DNA from: Brevibacillus reuszeri
GTDB taxonomy: Bacteria; Bacillota; Bacilli; Brevibacillales; Brevibacillaceae
Length of the DNA: 64,000 bases
NCBI RefSeq assembly: GCF_001187725.1
Contig: NZ_LGIQ01000007.1
Coordinates: 618,324-682,323 of the forward strand
Direction: 5' to 3'
The position numbers and the translations under genes were made by a program. How positions within the stretch are numbered: the stretch's first letter is position 1; the number at the start of each line of letters is the position of its first letter. The notes below the pieces were generated by a model that was not told where the DNA came from, did no database searches, and saw nothing but the letters and a program-made list of their open reading frames with translations. Below are positions 28,466 through 37,504 of this stretch, one piece after another.

Positions 28466-29139
28466 TGATGAAGATCCGGAATGCAGGGACAGGGATCATC
28501 TGGATCTCTTGTCTACTCCTGTTGCTGCTTGTATTCCCTGGTACGACTTTCGCAGAAGGCTCTGTCGCAGATTCATACAATCAGGGGAAGGTACCACAAA
28601 GCAATGCGCCTGCCGGCGGCGAACAGCCGGCGGCCATTCCGGGCGGCGGAACAGGAAGTATGATTGGCTATTTTGTTCAGGTTATTTTCTCATTAGGGTT
28701 TATCGTTCTACTGATCTATTTATTGCTTAGATTTCTTGGGAAACGCCAAGGTGCACAAAGTCACGGACCTATCAAAATTATTAGTGCAGCTGGTCTTGGA
28801 AACGGCAAAACACTGCAGGTTGTGATGATTGGAGAATCTCTGTACGTCGTAGGTGTTGGCGATAATGTTCAGTTGCTAAGGCGGATTGAACCCGGAGATG
28901 AAGTCGATCTGATTCTGTCAGAAGCAGAAATAAAGCCGTTGAAAAATCCATTCACGATTAGCTGGTTGCCTTTTGGCAAAAAGAAGCAGGCAGATGAAGA
29001 ACTTTTATTCTCATCTGATGTGGATGGAAAAAGCTTTCAAGAGATGCTGAAGGGCGAATGGAATGATGTGAATAAACGCCCGATTAAAATGGACGCTTGG
29101 ACCAAAGAGGAAGCTCAGGACAGAGGGGACCAAAAATGA
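28465..29139 (+). CDS. fliO: Flagellar biosynthesis protein FliO/FliZ
   Basis: A 224-residue membrane protein that assists assembly of the FliP-FliQ-FliR core. An N-terminal signal-like segment (ISCLLLLLLVFPGTTFA) is followed by a Gly/Pro-rich extracytoplasmic stretch, a transmembrane segment at about 67-90 and the cytoplasmic FliO domain (KIISAAGLGNGKTLQVVMIGESLYVVGVG, abbreviated). B. subtilis calls it FliZ. Start ATG 28465 or 28468. The 3' end overlaps fliP. Confidence 0.9.
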   Translation: MMKIRNAGTGIIWISCLLLLLLVFPGTTFAEGSVADSYNQGKVPQSNAPAGGEQPAAIPGGGTGSMIGYFVQVIFSLGFIVLLIYLLLRFLGKRQGAQSHGPIKIISAAGLGNGKTLQVVMIGESLYVVGVGDNVQLLRRIEPGDEVDLILSEAEIKPLKNPFTISWLPFGKKKQADEELLFSSDVDGKSFQEMLKGEWNDVNKRPIKMDAWTKEEAQDRGDQK

Positions 29140-29897
29140 AATATGTTTTGCAGGTGCTCGTGCTTGCTATCGTGCTGTTAGCCGTACCAAACATGGTGCT
29201 GGCAGCTCCTGTGGGAACACCACTCGTTCCGAGCATTGATTTGAAAATAGGCGGCGGGAATGGAACACCTCAGGAAACATCCTCGGCGATTCAAATTCTG
29301 CTGATCCTAACGGTATTGTCTGTTGCTCCGGCTATTTTACTCTTAATGACCAGCTTTACGAGAATTGTCATCGTGCTGTCGTTTGTCCGCAATGCGTTGG
29401 CTACACAGCAGATGCCTCCAAACCAGGTCATCATCGCTCTTGCTTTGTTCATGACATTTTTTATTATGGCACCCACGATAGGCAAAGTGAATGAAACAGC
29501 CGTGCAGCCATTTATGCAGGGACAGATGACGCAAGAGCAGGCCTTTAATGCGGCGGTCATCCCGTTTAAGGAGTTTATGGCAAAACAGACACGGGAAAAG
29601 GATCTGGCGCTATTTCTGGAGTTTACCAAGGCGGAGAGACCGAAAACAATTCAGGACATCCCGCTGAGTGCCTTAGTACCTGCTTATGCGATTAGTGAGT
29701 TAAAAACTGCCTTTCAAATCGGCTTCATGATTTTCATCCCATTCCTCGTGATTGACATGATCATCGCTAGTATTTTGATGGGGATGGGGATGATGATGCT
29801 GCCACCGGTGATGATCTCATTGCCCTTTAAGATTTTGTTGTTCATCATGGTGGACGGTTGGTATCTCGTAGTGAAATCATTATTAACCAGTTTTTAG
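29136..29897 (+). CDS. fliP: Flagellar type III export gate protein FliP
   Basis: A 253-residue membrane protein. ATG 29136 overlaps the fliO stop (ATGA) and opens a signal peptide ending near VLAAP. Family motifs: PAILLLMTSFTRIVIVLSF, RNALATQQMPPNQVIIALALFMTFF, and the C-terminal MMLPPVMISLPFKILLFIMVDGW, quoted in pieces. Four membrane segments. FliP forms a pentamer, with FliQ and FliR, that is the export channel. Confidence 0.96.
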   Translation: MKYVLQVLVLAIVLLAVPNMVLAAPVGTPLVPSIDLKIGGGNGTPQETSSAIQILLILTVLSVAPAILLLMTSFTRIVIVLSFVRNALATQQMPPNQVIIALALFMTFFIMAPTIGKVNETAVQPFMQGQMTQEQAFNAAVIPFKEFMAKQTREKDLALFLEFTKAERPKTIQDIPLSALVPAYAISELKTAFQIGFMIFIPFLVIDMIIASILMGMGMMMLPPVMISLPFKILLFIMVDGWYLVVKSLLTSF

Positions 29898-29930
29898 CGA
29901 TATTCCGGAGGGGCCAAGGAGGTACAGAGC

Positions 29931-30200
29931 ATGACACAAGAATTACTGATGCAGATTGCCCAAAATGCTGTTTACACGATCCTGCTCGTTGCGGCACCTG
30001 CTCTCGGCATCGCCTTACTGGTTGGATTACTTGTAAGTGTGTTTCAAGCGACAACTCAAATTCAGGAGCAAACACTCGCCTTTATTCCGAAGATCGTAGC
30101 CGTTTTTGTTACGATTCTGGCAGTGGGTCCTTGGATGCTGCGAGTCATGCTTGATTTTGCGATGGATATATTCGGGAATCTCCATCGCTTCGTCGGGTAG
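29931..30200 (+). CDS. fliQ: Flagellar export gate protein FliQ
   Basis: An 89-residue protein with two membrane segments (about 15-38 and 50-73), LLVAAPALGIALLVGLLVS then QEQTLAFIPKI, the usual FliQ signature. Four copies join the FliP5-FliR1 complex. AAGGAGG precedes ATG 29931. Confidence 0.96.
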   Translation: MTQELLMQIAQNAVYTILLVAAPALGIALLVGLLVSVFQATTQIQEQTLAFIPKIVAVFVTILAVGPWMLRVMLDFAMDIFGNLHRFVG

Positions 30201-30203
30201 CGT

Positions 30204-30986
30204 ATGAATCTCTTTTTCATGTACCTGCCCATATTTTTGCTGACGTTTGTGAGAATGAGTGCTTTCGTAGTGTCTGCACCTTTTTTCTCCATTAGAGGTG
30301 TGCCAAATCAGTTTAAAATTGCGCTCGCTTTTGTAATGGCGTTGATCAGTTTTCAGTACCTGCCGGTTCAAGCGCAGATTCCGATGGATTTGACCTTTGT
30401 CATTTACGTGATCAAGGAAGCACTAGTAGGGCTCATTCTGGGATACATATGTGAAATGATGTTTATCGCCGTTCAAGTAGCCGGTGGAATGATGGATATG
30501 CAAATGGGACTTGCCATGGCAAACGTAATCGATCCGAAAACGGGTGCCTACATTCCGATTACCGGGAACTTTAAAAACATGCTGGCTGTTCTTTATTTTT
30601 TCAGTATTAACGGACATCACATGCTGATCCGCGGGATTATGAGCAGCTATCAAGTAATTCCTGTTGATAAGATGTGGGCTGCTATAGGCAGTGAAAATGT
30701 CATGATGATGGCAGTAAAAGTCTTTCAAAACATGTTCTTGAGCGCGTTTATGATGGCTGCTCCGATTGTGGTGGCGTTGTTTCTAGTAGACCTCTCTCTA
30801 GGTATTATCGCCAAATCCGTCCCTCAGTTTAATATCTTTGTTGTCGGATTGCCACTAAAATTACTTGCCAGCTTCTCGCTGCTTATCGTCGTAATGCCAG
30901 CATTTTTATTAACACTAAACGGATTGTTTGAAAATATGTTCCGGGCACTTGCCGAAATGATCAAAGCACTCGGAGGCTCACCATGA
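30204..30986 (+). CDS. fliR: Flagellar export gate protein FliR
   Basis: A 260-residue protein with several membrane segments; conserved RMSAFVVSAPFFSIRGVPNQ near the N-terminus and QVAGGMMDMQMG in the middle. One copy completes the FliPQR channel. The stop overlaps the flhB start (ATGA). Confidence 0.95.
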   Translation: MNLFFMYLPIFLLTFVRMSAFVVSAPFFSIRGVPNQFKIALAFVMALISFQYLPVQAQIPMDLTFVIYVIKEALVGLILGYICEMMFIAVQVAGGMMDMQMGLAMANVIDPKTGAYIPITGNFKNMLAVLYFFSINGHHMLIRGIMSSYQVIPVDKMWAAIGSENVMMMAVKVFQNMFLSAFMMAAPIVVALFLVDLSLGIIAKSVPQFNIFVVGLPLKLLASFSLLIVVMPAFLLTLNGLFENMFRALAEMIKALGGSP

Positions 30987-32080
30987 AGCAAATAAGGTTT
31001 GCCTATCCGATTGACCTTCAATTCTTCAACGGGGAAAAGACGGAGAAAGCGACGCCGAAGAAAAAGCAAGACGCTCGCAAAAAAGGACAAGTTGCGAAAA
31101 GTCAGGATTTGTCCGCGAGTATTGCCTTGACAGCATTCTTTTTTTTGCTGATGATGCTCGGATCTACGATGCTGGGTACATTCCAAACTCTGGTGCGAGA
31201 GTCATTGACTACCTATACGACTTGGCAGGTAAACGAAGAGAATCTGAAAATGATCGTCACTCAAGTTGCTTTTGAAGCGGTAAAAGTCGTAGGACCTGTA
31301 CTGGCCCTGTCATTTTTGGTCGCATTTGGAGTCAATTACATGCAAGTAGGCTGGCATATCAGCACAGAAGCACTCCAAATGAAATTAGAAAAGCTAGATC
31401 CCATAAAAGGGGCAAAGAGAATCTTTTCCATGCGTTCGATTGTGGAATTGCTCAAGTCGATTCTGAAAATCAGCGCTGGGATTTATGTTGCGTATACCAT
31501 TTTATGGAACGAAATCGAACAAATCTTACAGCTATCGTTAAAATCGCTAGGAAATGTCCTTTCCTTTACGGCAGCAGAGGTTGCCAAGCTTGGAATATAT
31601 CTCGGATTGCTGTTATTTATCTTGGCAATCCTGGATTATGCGTACCAGCGTTATGAACATGAAAAGAACTTGCGGATGTCAAAGCAAGATCTAAAGGACG
31701 AGCACAAGCAGGCTGAGGGGGACCCGCTCATCAAAGGGAAGATTCGCGAAAGGCAGAGAAGTATGGCTATTCGCAGGATGATGCAAGAATTGCCCAAGGC
31801 GGATGTCATTATTACCAACCCGACGCACTTTGCTGTGGCGATCCGATATGATTCGAGTGCGATGAGTGCTCCCACTGTAGTGGCCAAAGGACAAGACTAC
31901 CTTGCATTAAAAATAAGAGAGGTGGCAAAAAAGCACCGGATCATTACGATGGAAAACAAGCCCTTGGCCCGGGCTCTCTATAGTCAGGTTGAAATCGGTC
32001 AACAAATTCCCGAAGAGTTGTTTAAAGCGGTCGCGGAAGTTCTCGCGTACGTATATAAGCTGCAGGGGAAAGCGAAATAA
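30983..32080 (+). CDS. flhB: Flagellar export switch protein FlhB
   Basis: A 365-residue export gate protein. N-terminal EKTEKATPKKKQDARKKGQ is typical; four membrane segments follow. The autocleavage site NPTH is at 279-282, splitting the cytoplasmic domain and switching export from hook to filament proteins with FliK. The extension before the EKTEKATP motif is short (MKQIRFAYPIDLQFFNG), as in Bacillus. Confidence 0.96.
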   Translation: MKQIRFAYPIDLQFFNGEKTEKATPKKKQDARKKGQVAKSQDLSASIALTAFFFLLMMLGSTMLGTFQTLVRESLTTYTTWQVNEENLKMIVTQVAFEAVKVVGPVLALSFLVAFGVNYMQVGWHISTEALQMKLEKLDPIKGAKRIFSMRSIVELLKSILKISAGIYVAYTILWNEIEQILQLSLKSLGNVLSFTAAEVAKLGIYLGLLLFILAILDYAYQRYEHEKNLRMSKQDLKDEHKQAEGDPLIKGKIRERQRSMAIRRMMQELPKADVIITNPTHFAVAIRYDSSAMSAPTVVAKGQDYLALKIREVAKKHRIITMENKPLARALYSQVEIGQQIPEELFKAVAEVLAYVYKLQGKAK

Positions 32081-32098
32081 GAGGAAGGAGGATAAATA

Positions 32099-34141
32099 GT
32101 GGGATTCAAATTCAAGGAAGTAGGCACGATCCTATTCGTCATAAGCATTGTGGTCATGATGGTAATCCCACTCCCTTCGGAGCTGCTCGATTTACTATTG
32201 ATATTGAACATCTCCCTTGCATTGACCATTTTGCGGGTGTCCATGTACACAAAGGAAACCCTTGAATTCTCTATTTTTCCAACGGTCTTGCTCCTTACAA
32301 CACTCTTTCGTCTGGCACTGAATGTATCGACGACAAGAAACATTTTGTCGCATGGTGAAGGCGGTAAGGTAATTGAAACCTTCGGAAGCTTTGTTGTAGG
32401 CGGAAATCAAGTAGTTGGTTTTGTTGTATTCCTGATTTTGATCATCATCCAGTTCATTGTTATCACGAAAGGTTCCGAACGTGTGGCAGAGGTAGCAGCA
32501 CGCTTTACATTGGATGCCATGCCCGGAAAACAAATGAGTATTGATGCTGACTTGAACGCAGGGATGATTACAGAAGCTGATGCAAGGGCTAGGCGGAAAA
32601 AGATTGAGAACGAAGCAGACTTTTACGGGGCGATGGATGGTGCCAGTAAGTTCGTAAAAGGGGACGCTATTGCCGGTATTATCATCTTTATTATCAATAT
32701 CATTGGTGGCTTCATCATCGGGATGCTCGTTCATGGTTTTAGCTTTGCTGAGTCCGCTTCCCGTTTTACGACGATGTCTGTAGGTGACGCGCTTGTCAGC
32801 CAGATTCCTGCCCTTTTGATTTCGACGGCAGCAGGTATCATCGTGACCCGCTCGACATCCGGAGAAGGTCTGGGTGAGGATATTGCTCGTCAAATGTTCA
32901 GCTTTCCGCGACTGCTGTATATCGTTGCAGGATGCATGTTCTTCTTGGGACTGTTTACTCCGATTGGATTATTGCCGGTTGCTCCTGTAGCAGGCATTAT
33001 GACATTCGCGGCGTGGAAGCTTGATCGTAAACAGCGCCTGGAGATTCAAAAATCAGCCGACGATGTGGAAGAACAGCAAATTGAAGAAGTTCGAAGTCCT
33101 GAAAGTGTGGTCAATCTTCTCCAGGTTGATCCGATTGAATTCGAGTTTGGCTACGGGCTGATACCGCTTGCTGATGTGAAGCAAGGCGGGGATTTACTTG
33201 ACCGCGTGATCATGATCCGTAGACAAATTGCATTGGAGATGGGGATTGTGGTTCCGGTCATCCGGATTCGCGATAATATCCAGCTTAGACCGAATGAATA
33301 CATGATCAAAATCAAAGGCAACCAGGTAGCGAAGGGCGAGATTATGCTCGATCACTACTTGGCGATGAGCCCCGGAATCGAAGATGATTCGATTGTTGGA
33401 ATAGAAACCGTAGAACCTGCGTTTGGATTGCCTGCTTTATGGGTAACAGAAGAGAATAAGGAGATTGCTGAACTCTCCGGGTATACAGTAGTTGATCCGC
33501 CGTCCGTCGTTGCAACGCACCTGACAGAAGTCATCAAGCGTCATGCACACGAGCTGTTGGGACGTCAGGAGACACGTTCTCTCGTAGACAACGTAAGGGA
33601 AACGGCACCAGTATTGGTAGACGAGCTTATTCCTGGAATGCTTTCCATCGGCGATGTACAAAAAGTGCTGCAAAAATTGTTGCGTGAAAAAGTATCGGTC
33701 CGCAATCTCCAAGTCATTCTCGAAGCATTGGCAGACCATGCTATCTTTACAAAAGATCCGGATGTGTTAACGGAGTATGTCAGACAAGCGATGGCAAGAC
33801 AAATCACGCTGCAATTTACAGAGCCTGGACAGCCGCTACGAGTATTGACAGCAGGAGCAGGTCTGGAAAAGGTAATTTCAGAACGCGTCGAGCAATCTGA
33901 GCAAGGAAGTTATCTCGCTATGGACCCGGAAACATCACAGAGAATTTTCCAAATCATGTCGACAGAGGTAGGAAAAATGATTAATTCTGGTCAGCAGCCG
34001 ATCATTCTTTCATCTCCTGCCATTCGGATGTATTTGCGCCAGCTTCTTGACCGGATGATGCCAGATGTACCTGTCTTGTCTTACAGCGAGTTGGAACCAC
34101 ATGTTGAAGTGCAAAGCGTAGGGATGGTGAACATTTCGTGA
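32099..34141 (+). CDS. flhA: Flagellar export gate protein FlhA
   Basis: A 680-residue protein. Eight membrane segments in the first half, with PTVLLLTTLFRLALNVSTTR and MPGKQMSIDADLNAGMI (the conserved FHIPEP-like linker region), then a large cytoplasmic ring domain from about 330. Start GTG 32099 after AAGGAGG. FlhA receives substrates and channels protons. The stop overlaps flhF as GTGA. Confidence 0.96.
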   Translation: MGFKFKEVGTILFVISIVVMMVIPLPSELLDLLLILNISLALTILRVSMYTKETLEFSIFPTVLLLTTLFRLALNVSTTRNILSHGEGGKVIETFGSFVVGGNQVVGFVVFLILIIIQFIVITKGSERVAEVAARFTLDAMPGKQMSIDADLNAGMITEADARARRKKIENEADFYGAMDGASKFVKGDAIAGIIIFIINIIGGFIIGMLVHGFSFAESASRFTTMSVGDALVSQIPALLISTAAGIIVTRSTSGEGLGEDIARQMFSFPRLLYIVAGCMFFLGLFTPIGLLPVAPVAGIMTFAAWKLDRKQRLEIQKSADDVEEQQIEEVRSPESVVNLLQVDPIEFEFGYGLIPLADVKQGGDLLDRVIMIRRQIALEMGIVVPVIRIRDNIQLRPNEYMIKIKGNQVAKGEIMLDHYLAMSPGIEDDSIVGIETVEPAFGLPALWVTEENKEIAELSGYTVVDPPSVVATHLTEVIKRHAHELLGRQETRSLVDNVRETAPVLVDELIPGMLSIGDVQKVLQKLLREKVSVRNLQVILEALADHAIFTKDPDVLTEYVRQAMARQITLQFTEPGQPLRVLTAGAGLEKVISERVEQSEQGSYLAMDPETSQRIFQIMSTEVGKMINSGQQPIILSSPAIRMYLRQLLDRMMPDVPVLSYSELEPHVEVQSVGMVNIS

Positions 34142-35484
34142 GAGTAAAACGTTACTTAGTCGATACAATGCCAGAAGCGATGGAAAAGATCAGAGTGGAT
34201 TTAGGGATGGATGCAGTCATTTTAAATTCCAAACCAGTGAAATCCGGCGGCTTTTTCGGGATGTTCAGCAAACAGCAAATCGAAGTAATCGCGGCAGTGG
34301 ATGAAAGAGCATCCCAGCGTGAGGACGTGGGCTTCTCGGCAGCAGATCGACCTAAGGACGTTTCCTCTAAACCACAGACACAAACAGGTACGTATACCGC
34401 TCAGCAGGCCTATCGCAGACCAACCGTTCCTCGACCTGCGGTTGAAAAACCTACGTCCACAGCTGTGGAGCAGCCGACATGGGAACAACCAGTAACCGCC
34501 GAACAAGCAAAACAGGTGCTTCGCGAAGAGACGGCCGTTACGCTGGAACAGCATGTACCGAGGCAGAGGGCAGTGGAGGAAGCCTCCATAAAAAGAGAGG
34601 CTTCCACAATCGGTCAAAATGACGTGCTTGCAAATGAAGTACGCGATATGCGGCAAATGTTTCAAAAACTGCTGGTCAACGATTTGAGTCAACAACTTCC
34701 GCAAGCGATTCAAGATGTAAGAAAGCGATTGCTAGAGCAAGAAGTGACGGAGGAGCTCACTGCAGAAATCGTTCGTCAACTGATGGCGAAGCCTGCGCCA
34801 GGCAATGAGTGGACGAAAGAAGAAGCGCAAGTGGGATGTCACAGAATCATCTCTGAGCTGATGAAGCCGAGAACAGAAGCATCAGCCAAATTAGATCGAA
34901 ATGTACAATATGCCTTCTTTTTTGGTCCGACAGGTGTTGGCAAAACGACGACGATCGCAAAGCTCGCGGCGAACAGCATGTTAAAGGAAAAACGAAAAAT
35001 CGGGTTCATCACTGCGGATACGTATCGGATGGCTGCTATCGAACAATTGAAAACGTACGCAAATATATTGAACGTTCCGATGGAGGTTGTCTTCTCTCCA
35101 AAGGAAATGCAGCAGGCGATGGAGAGGTTAAGTGATTGCGATCTGATTTTCGTCGATACAGCTGGGCGCAATTTCCGTAATGACGAGTATGTACAAGGAA
35201 TTCGCGAGCTCGTCGAGCAGGGTACAAATAGCATGAATTACCTGGTACTTAGCCTTTCAACCAAATATAACGATATGAAGGCAATCATCGACAACTTTGG
35301 AGAAGTACCAGTGAAGCACGTTATTTTTACCAAAGCGGATGAGACGCAAAGCTTTGGTTCCATCGTGAATGTTTGCCAGAATACAAATCTTGACCTCTCT
35401 TACATTACGACAGGACAAAATGTGCCTGATGATATTGCTCTCGCCACTCCAGACATGGTGGCAGCGATGATCATGGGAGAATGA
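34138..35484 (+). CDS. flhF: Flagellar SRP-like GTPase FlhF
   Basis: A 448-residue SRP-type GTPase that sets flagellum position and number together with FlhG. A B domain (1-70, MRVKRYLVDTMPEAMEKIR) is followed by a long variable linker rich in Pro/Thr/Gln/Glu (about 70-165). The NG domain has G1 GPTGVGKTT at 263-271, DTAGRN, and TKADET. The linker makes it longer than B. subtilis FlhF. Confidence 0.95.
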   Translation: MRVKRYLVDTMPEAMEKIRVDLGMDAVILNSKPVKSGGFFGMFSKQQIEVIAAVDERASQREDVGFSAADRPKDVSSKPQTQTGTYTAQQAYRRPTVPRPAVEKPTSTAVEQPTWEQPVTAEQAKQVLREETAVTLEQHVPRQRAVEEASIKREASTIGQNDVLANEVRDMRQMFQKLLVNDLSQQLPQAIQDVRKRLLEQEVTEELTAEIVRQLMAKPAPGNEWTKEEAQVGCHRIISELMKPRTEASAKLDRNVQYAFFFGPTGVGKTTTIAKLAANSMLKEKRKIGFITADTYRMAAIEQLKTYANILNVPMEVVFSPKEMQQAMERLSDCDLIFVDTAGRNFRNDEYVQGIRELVEQGTNSMNYLVLSLSTKYNDMKAIIDNFGEVPVKHVIFTKADETQSFGSIVNVCQNTNLDLSYITTGQNVPDDIALATPDMVAAMIMGE

Positions 35485-36350
35485 GGATGCGCGATCAGGC
35501 AGAAAGACTTCGAGAACGTATGCAGCAAAATAACCATGAGCGAAAAACCAAACTGATTACGGTTACGAGTGGAAAAGGCGGAGTAGGAAAGTCAAACTTC
35601 AGTCTCAACTTTGGTCTCGGTCTGAATGAGCAGGGGCATAAAACAGTGCTTTTCGATGTTGACCTCGGGCTGGCTAATCTGGACGTTTTGATGGGGATTA
35701 CCCCCAAAAAACATCTGTTCCACCTGCTAGAACCGAATACCACTGTGTGGGATATCATCGAACAGGGGCCGGGTGGACTGGAATTTATAGCGGGCGGATC
35801 GGGCTTTACACAGATCATGCAGTTGGATGAAGAAAAGCTGGATCGATTGTTCACACAACTGAATCCGTTGCAAGGCTATGCAGAAACCATCATTTTTGAT
35901 ACAGGAGCTGGCTTTTCCAACGAGTCGATTCGCTTTATGCTCTCCTCTGATGAAGTGATTCTGGTCACCACTCCAGAGCCGCCAGCCATTACTGATGCGT
36001 ATGCAGTGATCAAATTGCTGCACTCTCGCAATCCGGCAATCACGATCAGATTGGTCATCAATCGGGTTACCTCAGATCGCGAAGGAAAAATGACTGCGGA
36101 TAAACTGGCAATGGTAGCCAAACGATTTTTGAATATGGACCTTCACACGCTAGGGTATGTATCAGACGATCCACAAGTATCCAAGGCAGTGAAGCAGCAA
36201 CGTCCTTTTCTACTTACATATCCGCAAGCGCAAGCCTCAAAGAGCATTCGGAATCTGGTCGGTTGCTACCTGGAGAATTCGACTATGACTGATCTTTCGA
36301 CGAATGGACTAAAAGGATTTCTTGCGAAGCTGAAAAACTTCATTCGATAA
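35481..36350 (+). CDS. flhG: MinD-like ATPase FlhG (YlxH)
   Basis: A 289-residue ParA/MinD-family ATPase. An N-terminal FlhF-activating helix (MRMRDQAERLRERM) precedes the deviant Walker A GKGGVGKS at 31-38; FDVDLGLANLDVLMG and IFDTGAGFS follow. FlhG stimulates FlhF GTPase and interacts with FliM/FliY to fix the flagellar pattern. Starts inside the flhF stop (ATGA). Confidence 0.95.
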   Translation: MRMRDQAERLRERMQQNNHERKTKLITVTSGKGGVGKSNFSLNFGLGLNEQGHKTVLFDVDLGLANLDVLMGITPKKHLFHLLEPNTTVWDIIEQGPGGLEFIAGGSGFTQIMQLDEEKLDRLFTQLNPLQGYAETIIFDTGAGFSNESIRFMLSSDEVILVTTPEPPAITDAYAVIKLLHSRNPAITIRLVINRVTSDREGKMTADKLAMVAKRFLNMDLHTLGYVSDDPQVSKAVKQQRPFLLTYPQAQASKSIRNLVGCYLENSTMTDLSTNGLKGFLAKLKNFIR

Positions 36351-36383
36351 GGCAACAGGGTGTAGGAAAGGAGAGACATTCGA

Positions 36384-37484
36384 TTGAGTAAAATTCGAGT
36401 ACTGGTCACGGACGATTCCGCATTCATGCGTAAAGTTATTTCTGATATTTTATCTAGTGATTCTGAGATTGAAGTGATTGATCGAGCCAAAAACGGTCTC
36501 GAATGCATTGAAAAGTGCAAAGAGCTCGCCCCGGATGTCCTTACACTGGATATTGAAATGCCGATCATGAACGGTCTCGATGCTTTGGAAAAGCTGATGC
36601 ACGAGTATCCGATACCTGTTGTCATGCTAAGCAGTCTTACGCGTGAGGGGGCAGAGGCAACCATCCAGGCATTGGAATTAGGTGCTTTTGACTTCGTGAC
36701 AAAACCATCTGGTCCCATTTCGCTCGACATCCATAAGGTTGGCGATCGATTGATTGAAAGGGTGAAGGCCGCTGCTACTTCCAGAGCTAGATTTCGCAAA
36801 GTGGAAGCAAAAGCGATCAAACCTGCGAGTCTTAGCCCAGCACCGGTTCAGCCGATAACGCGTCCAGTTGTGACAAGTGCTCCGTTCATAACACGGCTAA
36901 CGGGTACGAGCAAACCGAGACTGGTGGTATTAGGCACATCGACAGGTGGACCAAAAGCATTGCAAACGGTTTTGACCCAACTCCCAGAGAAATTTCCAGC
37001 ACCGATTGCAATCGTTCAACATATGCCTGCCGGTTTCACAAAGTCGTTGGCGCAGCGCTTAGACTCGCTCTGCCAGATTAGAGTAACGGAGGTTACCGAC
37101 GGCGAAGTTTTGCAGCCATCAACAGCTTATATTGCACCAGGAGGCTATCACTTCGAGGTGCATCAAGTAAATGGCCGTTTGCAAGCCCACTTACACCAAC
37201 AGGAGCCTCGAGGCGGACACAGACCTTCAGTAGACATTCTTTTTGAGTCCGTCAGTCGATTGACAAATGTAGACAAATGGGCAATTATCATGACAGGCAT
37301 GGGAAATGATGGGACAAAAGGTCTGAAATTGATGAAAGAGATCGGGCCGGTCGCGAGTATTGTCGAAGATGAGTCGAGCTGTGTCGTATATGGAATGCCT
37401 CGCGCAGCCATCCAAGCGGGTCTCGCAGATCATATTGCTCCATTGGACAAGATTCCAGAGGTATTGTGCAAGCTCTTGCACTGA
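36384..37484 (+). CDS. cheB: Chemotaxis protein-glutamate methylesterase CheB
   Basis: A 366-residue two-domain enzyme that demethylates receptors. The N-terminal receiver has D10-D11 and phospho-acceptor D56 (LDIEMPIMNG). A linker of about 40 residues precedes the esterase domain with the Ser loop GTSTGGPKAL, His in QHMPAGFTKSLA and Asp in TGMGNDGTKG. Start TTG 36384 after AAAGGAG. Its partner CheR is not in the window, as in B. subtilis where it is elsewhere. Confidence 0.96.
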   Translation: MSKIRVLVTDDSAFMRKVISDILSSDSEIEVIDRAKNGLECIEKCKELAPDVLTLDIEMPIMNGLDALEKLMHEYPIPVVMLSSLTREGAEATIQALELGAFDFVTKPSGPISLDIHKVGDRLIERVKAAATSRARFRKVEAKAIKPASLSPAPVQPITRPVVTSAPFITRLTGTSKPRLVVLGTSTGGPKALQTVLTQLPEKFPAPIAIVQHMPAGFTKSLAQRLDSLCQIRVTEVTDGEVLQPSTAYIAPGGYHFEVHQVNGRLQAHLHQQEPRGGHRPSVDILFESVSRLTNVDKWAIIMTGMGNDGTKGLKLMKEIGPVASIVEDESSCVVYGMPRAAIQAGLADHIAPLDKIPEVLCKLLH

Positions 37485-37504
37485 TTTTGGGAGGTGGATC
37501 ACCT